A stretch of 64,000 bases of DNA from NCBI GenBank assembly GCA_039621445.1, contig CP154956.1, positions 54,297,143-54,361,142 of the forward strand. The letters run 5' to 3'. The position numbers and the translations under genes were made by a program. Source of the stretch: Euglena gracilis (Eukaryota; Euglenida; Euglenophyceae; Euglenales). A model generated the notes under the pieces. That model worked only from the letters and a program-made list of their open reading frames with translations. It searched no databases and had not been told where the DNA came from. Each line of letters opens with the position of its first letter. The first letter of the stretch is position 1. This document shows positions 54,995 through 64,000 of this stretch, piece by piece.

Positions 54995-56157
54995 AAACGT
55001 GTTCAGAGCCCGCCAAATGCCTGCCCTGAAATTCGTGGTCATGATTCACGCAAGGGGTCAAAAACGCGAATTTGTGAAATTCGGACCCAAAAAACGGCGC
55101 CCTCATTGAAAACGTGCCTGACCACAGATGCCTTAATCGAAAACGTGTCATTGCCACAGATGCCCTCATTGAAAACGTGCCTAACCACAGATGCCTTAAT
55201 TGAAAACGTGTCATTGCCACAGATGCCCTCATTGAAAACGTGTCACCCCCCCCCCTTTCCTTCCCACTATGGCTAAACGCACGGCAAACTTTGTGAATGG
55301 TCTTTTGCCACCTCCCCCTAGGACGGAACTGTTCCTTGGCTGCTCTCGCGGTATACAAGATGCCAAGAAGCCGAAGGTTGACCCCCTTCATGGCACCTTG
55401 CTGGCACAGGGCAACACAAAGAAAAAGTCCGGCTCCGTGGGAGCAGAGCTTGCTGCTGTTGCCAACTGTTTGGTGTTTGCCAAACTGTGTCAACATCGGC
55501 AAGCCTCTTATCCTGAGCTGGATGCTTTCTTTGTTGCCTGGACGGGATGGGAGCTGGAACCCAGCCTGTTGTTCGATGAGGCGAGCGTCATTGAACAATG
55601 TGTGGCTCAACGTGAGCAGCAGTCGGGAACTTTGTTCGTTTCAGGGAATCGTTCGGCAACCTCTTTTCTTCTTTGCCATTCCCAAAAATCCAAATTGTTC
55701 GGAGCTGAACAAAGTTGTGCCTGCGGTTTGGCATATCATTTTCATTGCCAAGATTTGTGGCGGCCACCAAAGTATGGCTCTTTTTTGTGTAAAGCGTGTC
55801 GTGTTCCATGATGTTCGCCACTCCGTGTCGGAGTGCTCCAAAGCAACGTCTAGCTTTCTGTTGTGTTGTGGAGTGCCCCCGACCCGCCTCACTCGTTGAG
55901 GACTACCTCGGCCTCTCAACCGCTCGCCAATTTTTCATGATAGCGATATTTGCTTCTTGCCACAGATGCCCTAATGGAAAACGTGCCTGACCACAGATGC
56001 CTTAATGGAAAACGTGTCATTGCCACAGATGCCTTAATGGAAAACGTGCCTGACCACAAATGCCTTGAAAACGTGTCATTGCCACAAATGCCCTCATGGA
56101 AAACGTGTTCATGACCACAAATTTCAGGGCAGGCATTTGGCGGGCTGAACACGTTTA
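54995..56157 (+). mobile_element. TIR element iii, copy 3 (complete)
   Basis: TIRs 54,995-55,044 and 56,110-56,157. Subterminal arrays of ~25-30-bp units (GAAAACGTGTCATTGCCACA, GAAAACGTGCCTGACCACA) at 55,105-55,245 and 55,965-56,105. One intact gene between them. No known transposase catalytic motif is visible, so mobility may depend on another element. Confidence 0.88.
55269..55811 (+). CDS. 180-aa protein with PHD/RING-like Cys-His cluster, carried by TIR element iii
   Basis: Starts at an ATG 20-30 bases after the subterminal array and is the longest intact copy of three. A basic N-terminus (M-A-K-R-T ... K-K-P-K) is followed by a helical middle. The C-terminus has C136, then C150-x-C152-x4-H157-x2-C160-x13-C174-x2-C177 with aromatic residues between, as in the second half of PHD or RING fingers (H-F-H-C ... 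F-L-C-K-A-C). Such domains bind histone tails or ubiquitin ligase partners. The related frames at 44,608 and 51,510-51,980 (minus) are broken. Whether it serves transposition or is a captured host fragment is unknown. Confidence 0.65.
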   Translation: MAKRTANFVNGLLPPPPRTELFLGCSRGIQDAKKPKVDPLHGTLLAQGNTKKKSGSVGAELAAVANCLVFAKLCQHRQASYPELDAFFVAWTGWELEPSLLFDEASVIEQCVAQREQQSGTLFVSGNRSATSFLLCHSQKSKLFGAEQSCACGLAYHFHCQDLWRPPKYGSFLCKACRVP

Positions 56158-57037
56158 ATCAAATTGTGATGGTGTTAAAATGTCAAATTGGCATGATGAC
56201 AAAAAAATTGCCACATTTTTCTTGTTACGTTCAATGCCTTCTTTCAAAAAAGTGCTACCGTCTCGCTGCCCTTCAGGCGGCAAAAAGAAAACAACACATA
56301 CAAACAACATTGGTAACTGGGTTTTTTCAGTCGTGGACCCCGGGGGGGGGTGGATGGGTCCCGCCGAGCCCCGCCTCCCCCTATAATGTCCCAGTCCTAT
56401 CCCCCAGCCCACCCCCCCCCCCCCCCCCCATTTTTTTCACCACACAGGGGGGAGTGGGATATACTTTTCAGCGCCTTTGGCGCTGAAAATTTTTGGAAAA
56501 GTGCTATTTTTGGAATTTTTCTGTTTATGGCTGGCGCTAACTTCGCTTCTGGCCCAGGATCCCCCCCCCCGAGAAAAAATTGTTTCTACACCGCTGAATG
56601 GGGGGGAGGTACACAATGGGGGGGGGGAAGTTCACAATGGGGGGACATGCCTGCGGATGTCCGGGTGAGGTGCATTCCTCTTGGGACTGCCCCCCCCCAT
56701 TATGTACCTCCCCCCAGGGGGTACATAATGGGGGGGTACATAATGAGGGGGGGGTAGGTTAATTTTTTCTTTTTCAAAAAAATATGTTTTTGGGCGTTTT
56801 TATTTTTTTGACAAAAAAAACAAAAAAACGTCAACCCTGTCCTCACCATACCTCCCCCCCCCCTTGTCGTTGACACGGCGTGTCGTTGACACACCCCCCG
56901 TGTCAACGGCACTTTTCTGGAACACCACCTATTGAATCACAGTGACATTGACATGGCGTGTCGTTGACACACCCCCCGTGTCAACGGCACTCTCCTGGAA
57001 CATTGGCGTGTCAACGACAAGGGGGGGGGAGGTGCCA
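56158..57037. other. Poly-C words and a tandem of TGTCGTTGACACACC
   Basis: 56,690-56,755 is a small fold-back of ATTATGTACC words between C and G runs. 56,868-57,015 has repeated GTGTCGTTGACACACCCCCCGTGTCAACGGCAC units, themselves palindromic (GTGTC/GACAC). No gene seen. Confidence 0.6.
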
Positions 57038-57215
57038 CCCCCCCCCCCCCCTTTATTGTCCCACCGACCTGCCCCCGGGAGGCCCGACCGGACAATAAAG
57101 GGGGGGGGGACAATAAAGGGGTACCAAAGGAATTTTATTGGCCGAGCCAAAAAAACCCCCCGTCGGCTGGGGCCCAGGGACAATAAAGGGGGGGGGGACA
57201 ATAAAGGGGGGGGGG
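57038..57215 (-). mobile_element. Poly-C/poly-G-ended mini-element, copy P3
   Basis: Same family as P1, opposite orientation: C run + TTTATTGTCC, core with GGCCGAGCC, end GGACAATAAA + G run. Confidence 0.85.
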
Positions 57216-58289
57216 TGGTACCTTCCATTTGGACAACCAATCCCCTTTGGCACCCAACGCCCAACACACCTTGAAACCCAAAAATGGCCAAAAATATTGT
57301 CCCCTGAAAAAGTGCCGGAAAATTGGTGCACACCCAAAACAAAATTTTTTGACCATTTTTTCAAAAATGGCCATTTTGGGCCATCAAAAATGGCCCAAAA
57401 TGCATCCCAAGAAATGTGACGGTCAAGAAAATCCCAACAAAATTCCCTTTCAAAAAATGAAAAAACTGACCAATTTTGGACATAAAAAAATCAATCACCC
57501 AAAATGACCACTTTCGGACCAAAAGGCACTTTTTTTTTGTTCAAAAAATGGCCCAAATGGCCAAAAATAACCACTTTTTGACCCGAAAATCACCGATTTT
57601 AGGATGCGTGCCGCCCTTCTCGTGATGGGATGCAACATCATGGATGCTGTCTCCCGCTACCTCCAAAGCGTGCCGCCCTTCTCGTGATGGGATGCAACAT
57701 CATGGATGCTGCCTCCCGCTACCTCCAAAGTGGCATACTTCCCCCGTGACCCCCCCGTGACCCCCCCGTGACCCCCCCGTGACCCGCACCACCCCTTTAA
57801 TGAAGATTCTGCTTTTTTTTCACAGTAAAGGGAAAAAACATGGTCGGATTGCAAAACCGAAACTGTGTTTGAAGTCCACGATGCAAGACCAGAAGGGGTG
57901 GGCCAGAGGTCCCAGGGGGGTCATGGGGACGACACCCCCAAACAGCAGACCGGGGGGGGGGGGTCGCCCGATCAGTCGGCCGGCAACCCAATTGGACGAC
58001 TGGATGAGGGAGTGCCCTGCATTGTGCGGTTCCGGGGTGGAAACCGGCGGCGGTGAAGGCATCCCCCATTTCCACACCGGGAACTGTGATTGCAACCGTG
58101 TTTAATCCACATGCAGTGTCGTCGAAGACTGTATCTAGTCCACGAGGATGGGGGGGGTGGGGGCTGGACCCCCCTGTTCATTTCGGGAACTGAACTGAAG
58201 TGCACAGGGGGGGCACAGGGTTGGGCACAGTTTTTTTTTCAGGGAAGATGCTGTTGTGCACACGTAAATGCTCTGGTATCGAAAAATGT
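57216..58289. other. No gene recognised
   Basis: Short frames only. A ~63-bp direct repeat with GCGTGCCGCCCTTCTCGTGATGGG occurs twice (57,605 and 57,665), followed by CCCCGTGACC words. Confidence 0.5.
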
Positions 58290-58459
58290 ACTCCCCCCCC
58301 TTATTGTCCCCCCCCCCCTTATTGTCCCTGGGCCCCGGCCGACGGGGGATTTTTTGGCCCGGCCAATGAAATTCCTTTGGTACCCCCTCATTCCCCCCCC
58401 CCCTTATTGTCCGGTCGGGCCTCCCGGGAGCAGTTCGGTGGGACAATAAAGGGGGGGGG
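58290..58459 (+). mobile_element. Poly-C/poly-G-ended mini-element, copy P4
   Basis: TA-CTCCCCCCCC-TTATTGTCC start, GGACAATAAA-GGGGGGGGG-TA end, core as P1. TA lies on both sides. Confidence 0.85.
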
Positions 58460-59880
58460 TAGTTGTGACGTTTCAAGGAAAAGGTTAACACCTGATTCTT
58501 AAAAAAGCAAAGACAAATCATAGCAGAATTGACGCTTATCAAACAGGGGAGTTGGCTGTATAATAATTATACGCCCAAAAATTTGCACACACAAAGGACG
58601 TTCTGGGGTTGTGAAAAGGTTGGAATTTTCTTCTTCAAAGGCCCCATGGTGCATGTGCGTTTTTGAAATTGTGCAATACTTTTCAGTCTTCCCTCCCTGT
58701 GGCGTTCTTGAGGGCATCTCATGGCAGTGGTCTGGGGTGGACGCGCCCCGGCGGCATACCGTTTAGAAACGGTTTCAAGAATCTGTGTCCCAGACGCCGG
58801 TTCGGGCATGAAGCGAAAACACCAAGCGGTGGCTTTGGCAGCAATGGTTCTGGAATTTTTGCTTCAGAGGTGCCTTTGCACAGGCGACAGAGCTCTGGGC
58901 CACAGCGGAATTTGTGGGGTCCCAATCGTCAGGAGGCTGTGAAGCATCCATCCTCCCAATTGCATCTTCCTTCTCAATGATTTCATGGTCAGAATGGGAA
59001 AGAGAATCGGAAAGTTGCCTTGAGTTGTTAGCCCCCCTTGTCTGTTGGAGTGAAAATGGCGGTTGGACCCATCACCGGACGGTGGCTGGAGGCCCCCGCC
59101 CACCACCCCAGCCAGTCCAGCTCAGAGGGTCGAACTGGGGACCAAAAAAAATCGAAATCTCAAAAATGTCCCAAGGCTCCCAATTATGCCAAAAAAAATG
59201 GATTTTTCTGCATGAAAAATGCCTTGGGTGGCTTGTTTCTGACTCATTTTCGCCTATTTTTGACCACTTTTTTTTGCCCATTTTTGCCCCCCACACCACC
59301 CTGAAGACTCGCCTCCATCCTCCACCCACACCCCAAACTACACCACGCGGGCTTCTCCGGGTGCTCTCAGCGCGCTGCCTGTAAAGATTATTGGGACCTC
59401 CACACACACAAGAAGAAAGAGAAGGGAAATAACAAACGGTAGTCTCATCGCACTCCAGGTGAACACCTAATGCTGATTTCCTTTCAAGAGTTTCCGGGAA
59501 TGGGTGTCTTCAAAAGATGGGAAAGATCGATTATTGGGACCTCTCTCCAACGGATGTCAAATTCCAAATCAAGACCCCGTGATGTCAATTTAATATTCTC
59601 CTCCTCTTTTTGTTGAAAGACGGGACAAAAATGGCAACTGCATGTTGCCCTCAAATATTCAAGGTGTTTGCACCCTCATCACTTGCAATTGTGTTTGCAT
59701 TGATTTGTTTGCAACTTTGATTTTTTAAAGGCCATGTGGAATTTCATTCCACACATTTTCAGACACTGGTCCAAATTGGAGGGTGGTTTTTGGAGAGGCG
59801 CGCGGGGGGGGGGCTACCACAGCCATAGATCTGTCTATCAGTGATTAAGTGCGAGATAAATTCGGCGGAATTACGTGCGG
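58460..59880. other. No gene recognised
   Basis: Ordinary-composition DNA with frames up to 156 codons on either strand, none with a recognisable motif or neighbour support. Confidence 0.4.
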
Positions 59881-60055
59881 TACCCCCCCCCCCCTTATTG
59901 TCTCCCCCCCTTATTGTCCCTCGGCGCCGGCCGACGGGGGGTTTTTTTGGCTCGGCCAATAAAATTCCTTTGGTACCCCCTTATTGTCCCCCCCCCCCTT
60001 ATTGTCCGGTCGGGCCTCCCGGGGGGAGGTCGGTGGGACAATAAGGGGGGGGGGT
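59881..60055 (+). mobile_element. Poly-C/poly-G-ended mini-element, copy P5
   Basis: TACCCCC...TTATTGTCTCC start, GGGACAATAA-GGGGGGGGGG-TA end, core as P1. TA borders both ends. Confidence 0.85.
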
Positions 60056-60269
60056 ATCATGTGCGGGATTATGCGGAATTAAGTGCGGGAGTAAGTTAAG
60101 GTGGCATGGGAACTTGGACCAAGGGAGGTTCGGCAGCCACCCCCCCCCCCCTGGTAGTCAGACCCCCTCAGCACGGCAAAAAGGGGACCCCCCCCCCCTG
60201 GTCAACCCACCGGGTGGCCCGGACCCCCCCTTCTGGCCAATTAGGGGGGGGGGGACAATTAGGGGGGAA

Positions 60270-61080
60270 GGGTCGCTGAGCTCTTATCCCTTTAGGGTAA
60301 GAGCGAAGCTTACCCTTGGCGAAACCCCCCCTCGACCCCTGCCCCCCCCCCCCTCGGGCCACCTTGGGAACCGGCGGATTATCACCATGATCCCGGCCCG
60401 GTTCCCGAAAATTTTTTTTCAGTCGCGAGCGACTGGATTCCTAGTTTCCGAATCACCTGGGTTTGGGAATTGCCCAACTCCCCGCCAGGCCCGAGTTATT
60501 CACGCGCGAAGGGGTCCAAAATGGGTAGGATCGGCCCGCCCCCCTTGGATAAGCCCCCCCTCCTTTGGACTCTGCCATTTCGGCCAAAAAATTGTCAATT
60601 TTCAAAATGTCTCCAAAATGAAGCCAGATCAAAGGAAATGTCCGGAGACCTAATTTGAAGCCCTCGGAACGCCTATCCAGCCGTATTTTGATTTCCCCGC
60701 AACTCCCCGCCTGGCCTGAGATACGGCTGTTTTCGGCCAACTTAGGCCATTTTGTACACCTTTTCCACTGTTCGACTTTGCCGTTTTGGGCCAAAAAAGT
60801 CGAAAAAATTCCAAAATTCTTTTTGGCCCGAAACGATGTATTTTGGCCTCCTGGACCCGGAAAATCTGTTTTTGGGCCGAAAATGAGCGTTTTTCGACCC
60901 GCCGGGGGCGCCCCGTTTTGGGCCCAAAACCAATGGACTTAGGTCATTTTCAGGTCAAAAAAGTCGAAAAAATTTTTTTTTGCCCGAAACGATGTTTTTT
61001 GACCTCCCAGACGCGGAAAAGGTGTTTTTTTTGAGCCAAAAATGAGCGTTTTTCGACCCCCCGGCGCCCCGTTTTGGGAA
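60270..61080. repeat. Long repeat with GTCCGGAGACC units, copy 2
   Basis: Second copy of 53,690-54,880 with fewer tandem units. Both end in blocks of CGAAACGATGTTTTTTG and GAGCGTTTTTCGACC. Confidence 0.8.
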
Positions 61081-61094
61081 AAAAACCCTTGCAT

Positions 61095-61205
61095 TTCAGT
61101 CAAAAGAGCTCCATGGAGTGGGCCGGTTTATATGGGGGGGTCAATGAAGGGGTGGGTGCGCTCTTATTAAGAGCTCAGCACTATTCAAAACCTGGTTACC
61201 CCTAA
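61095..61205. repeat. Inverted copy of 48,957-49,077
   Basis: Matches the sequence just left of TIR element i, including GAGCTC...GGGCCGG(T) and CTATTCAAAACCTGGTTACC. Similarity ends exactly where element i begins. Confidence 0.75.
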
Positions 61206-62059
61206 CCCCCCCTAATTGGCCACCTGGACCCCGTCCTTCATAGTCGCGAACCCCCGTAAAACACCCGAATAAAGGCATTTTCTCTTGGAATGAGTAACCC
61301 CCCCCCCCTAATTGGCCACCTGGGCTCTGGCCAAATAGGGGGGGGGGACAAATAGAGGGGGCGTCACGTTAAACCAGAACATCGCCACCTACCCCCCCCC
61401 CAGTCGTACGACCACCCCTCATCTATGACCACCCCCTGGTCACAGGTTGCAGGTCATGGGGGTGTTATGACCACCCCCCCCCCCGGTCACAGGTTGCAGG
61501 TTGCGAAAAATTTAACCCCCAAAAATAAGTCTCCCCCCTGGCCGGTCCGAGCAAAAATCCATGAAATGGACCCCCCCAAAATAAGGTCCCCCCTGCCGGC
61601 GCGAAGCGCCGGATTTTTGAAAATTGGGACATTTTTGGGGGGTAAATCTGCCATTTTGGGACAGTTTTCACACACTTCTACGACCGCCCCCTCATCTATG
61701 ACCACCCCCCGGTCACAGGTTGCAGGTTATGGGGGTGTTATGACCCCCCCCCCCCGGTCACAGGTTGCAGGAACCCGGTCATACGACTAGGGGGGGGGGG
61801 TACATCAAAAAGCAGGCTGAGATGATGAATGAAAAGAAAGGCTGAAGTGCTGAAGGTTGATGCATTGCATTAAAATTAGGGTTTTCCGTCGTCAGATAGA
61901 CGATGGGCAAATAGGTCGTCAATTAGGACATTTAGGGGCGTCAGTCATTTTGAAAATCAGACCCCCAATTTTCGTCAAATATTTAGCGGCCAACGGCGTT
62001 GAACAGTAGCCAGTCGCTACCAGACAAGCGGGTCGGTGATTCAACAGTTGCAAGTTGCT
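61206..62059. other. Poly-C words (TAATTGGCC, CTATGACC, GGTCACAGGTTGCAGG)
   Basis: Several small C/G-run repeats in direct and inverted order (61,290-61,350; 61,400-61,510; 61,680-61,800). GGTCACAGGTTGCAGG recurs four times. No coding sequence seen. Confidence 0.5.
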
Positions 62060-62650
62060 CAGGGATGGTCCTCGTTTTCTAACCGATCATTTTAAAACAC
62101 GTTTTTTTTCCCCGACAAAAACCTGTCCTAAAACAGGGTCACCGAAAAAACCCAGAATCCGAAAAATCCCGTCCTTGGACACTCCCCTGCCCAGGGTTTC
62201 GTCCCCCCCCCGCCCCCGAGAGAAAGGACCGTTTTACATGGACCCCCCAGCTAAAAAAAAAAAGAGGACCCCCCAGGACAGGACCTTGTGATGCAAAACT
62301 TGTGCCCAGGTTGGGCCACAAAACTGCCCCAAGATGGGGCTCGAAACTGTGTGTGTCCAAGTTGTGGGTGCCCAAAATGTGGGTGCCCAAGTTGTGCCAG
62401 AAAACTGGACCCAAAAAGTTTTCACCAAAATGTTGCCCAAAATGTTGCCCCAACCTGTGGCACCAAAGTGCCGCCATGTGGACACAAGATGTAGCCACCT
62501 TCTTTGACCAAGATTTGCCAGAAAGCTGGACCCAAACTGTTTCCCCCAACTGTGGCCAAGATGTGGCACCAAACTAGAGGTGAATGTTGCAGGAGCTTGG
62601 GTTGACAAAAAACCGTTGAAGGAGCTTTTCCCAGGGCAATGCAAAACATC
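62060..62650. mobile_element. hAT end plus degenerate repeat block related to 38,914-40,166
   Basis: CAGGGATGG at 62,060 starts a ~50-bp match to the left end of the inner hAT. 62,290-62,620 matches its CCCCAAGATGGGGC / TTGTGCCAGAAAACTGGACCC block. The right end is not found, so this copy is truncated. Confidence 0.65.
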
Positions 62651-62864
62651 TGAAGCATGAAAGGAGCAAACTACTGTGTCGTTCGTTCGTGCAGGACATC
62701 ACGATGGCCAATCCCAACAAAATGGAGCAGTTTAGCAGGGACATGCTCAGGTCCAGATTAGTAACAAACTCCTTCCAATAAGCCCATTTCTCAAGCCACC
62801 TGTGAACAGGGTCTCAGCAATTTCTGCTTGACAATCAAGCGCCGCAGCTGCTGGCTCCTCCTCA

Positions 62865-63807
62865 TACAGGTTGCCAACACAAAAAACATACCCCCCCTGA
62901 CAGCACAAAAAACATACCCCCCCTTTTTTTTCAGTTTTTGTGGCAGCCATAACTTCGGCTGTGCACCATGTTGAGGTCTCGGACATACTCCATATTGTTG
63001 CCTGTGAAATACCCATCCAAAAATGTCTCTGTGCATTTTCCTCGATTCCCCCTCCACCCCGAGTTATGGGCCCCTCAAAAGTGCTCCGCACACGACAAGC
63101 GAAAATTTTTGAAAAACATGGATTTTGGGCCGGGTTGGAATAATAAACAGCTCACCACTCGGGAACCCTAAGGAGTTGGGCTCTGGAACTTGGTGGGTCG
63201 GATTGACCATGAAATAGGCTTCAAAAAATATCTACATCAAAATTTGCCATCTCGACACCCAGAAAAAGTTATTTTATGGTTTTTGGGGCCAGCTCCAAAA
63301 AATTTTAGCCCTTTTTGCGTGGGAAACACACATTTTTTAGGTTTTCCCACACAAAAAGGGCTAAAATTTTTTGGAGCTGGCCCCAAAAACCATAAAATAA
63401 CTTTTTCTGGGTGTCGAGATGGCAAATTTTGATGTAGATATTTTTTGAAGCCTATTTCATGGCCAATCCGACCCACCAAGTTCCAGAGCCCAACTCCTTA
63501 GGGTTCCCGAGCGGTGAGCTGTTTATTATTCCAACCCGGTCCAAAATCCATGTTTTTCAAAAATTTTCGCTTGTCGTGTGCGGAGCACTTTTGAGGGGCC
63601 CATAACTCGGGGTGGAGGGGGAATCGAGGAAAATGCACAGGGACATTTTTGGATGGGTATTTCACAGGCAACAATATGGAGTATGTCCGAGACCTCAACA
63701 TGGTGCACAGCCGAAGTTATGGCTGCCACAAAAACTGAAAAAAAAGGGGGGGGGGTATGTTTTTTGTGCTGTCAGGGGGGGTATGTTTTTTGTGTTGGCA
63801 ACCTGTA
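62865..63807. repeat. 943-bp palindrome (two ~460-bp arms)
   Basis: The left arm starts TACAGGTTGCCAACACA and the right arm ends with its inverse at 63,807. The centre is near 63,336 with a short loop (ACACATTTTTTAG). A few substitutions separate the arms (for example A/G near 63,159 versus 63,514), so they have drifted independently. Symmetric short frames on both strands are by-products. Confidence 0.93.
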
Positions 63808-64000
63808 ATAGACTTCAGCAGATTCTTGTCAGTGATCTGCAACAGAGAAAAAAGATCATTCCCCCATTGTTTGGCAAACCTTTGTCATCAGAGAAGAGCT
63901 TGATGCCGAGAGAAGTCAGCGTCTTCTGGTATCTTCAGCCTTGTCACTCATCACTCGTATTGTACTGGATTGGAAAGCTCCCATTCCAGCCGGGCAGCAC
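63808..64000. other. Unassigned sequence at right edge
   Basis: No repeat or gene recognised in the last 190 bp. Confidence 0.4.

Noticed and set aside
62865-63807. Palindrome as a missed-adapter sequencing artefact
   Set aside because: Several arm-specific base differences are visible, which a single folded read would not give; kept as a finding with read checks suggested.
1-64000. Dinoflagellate spliced-leader relics marking retrogenes
   Set aside because: I looked for the TTGGCTCAAG end of the leader on both strands and found no convincing copy.

Overview
The window contains no recognisable host housekeeping gene, tRNA or rRNA. It is a dense graveyard and nursery of eukaryotic transposable elements. 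Chromodomain Ty3/gypsy retrotransposons, Gly-Lys (GKGKGK) proteins, a LINE with a GDHALCC zinc motif, retroelement-borne DNA methyltransferases and abundant long G/C homopolymers suggest a large protist genome. A dinoflagellate (Symbiodiniaceae or relatives) is my best inference, moderate confidence. No dinoflagellate spliced-leader relic was found, so other algae remain possible.

Left half (1-34,430), three nested layers, all coding on the minus strand. The outermost is a decayed LINE (1-3,218 and 33,022-34,430, running off the left edge) with 2A-like ribosome-skipping motifs, a C2H2 finger, a reverse transcriptase and a degraded endonuclease region. It is split by Ty3/gypsy element B (3,219-33,021; 483-bp LTRs with one visible mismatch; AGTG target duplication). 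B encodes Gag, then a protein with a Dam-like domain and a C5-cytosine methyltransferase, then protease-RT-RNase H-integrase-chromodomain. Gag and the methyltransferases are in the same frame, separated only by one TGA; Pol follows in the +1 frame at an A7 run. B's 3' region was in turn split by element A (3,970-20,764; 16.8 kb; identical 429-bp LTRs; AGGCG target duplication). A is a giant Ty3/gypsy element with a coiled-coil Gag bearing two CCHC knuckles, a Pol with an embedded Dam-like domain, and about 5.4 kb of extra open frames after integrase. A is also riddled with tiny perfect hairpins (5-8 bp arms, 3-5 nt loops).

Right half (34,430-64,000): DNA-transposon and foldback territory. Two nested hAT-type elements carry 8-bp target duplications (37,218-40,492 and 38,914-40,166), and a hAT-like transposase fragment lies at 41,649-42,150. 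A group of TIR elements (49,078-50,171; 50,521-51,554; and three copies of a third family at 44,371, 50,288 and 54,995) shares a TIR core, subterminal tandem repeats and a palindromic hairpin parked just outside one end. The third family encodes a 180-aa protein with a PHD/RING-like Cys-His cluster. At least five copies of a roughly 170-bp element ending in poly-C/poly-G tracts (TTATTGTCC words) are scattered here; one has its empty site preserved in this window. Further right are a diverged tandem repeat family (53.7 and 60.3 kb) and a 943-bp near-perfect palindrome (62,865-63,807).

Most frames in the LTR elements are intact over long stretches, but several single-base shifts and in-frame stops sit between domains. 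I flag each as candidate recoding, mutation or homopolymer sequencing error, which sequence alone cannot separate.
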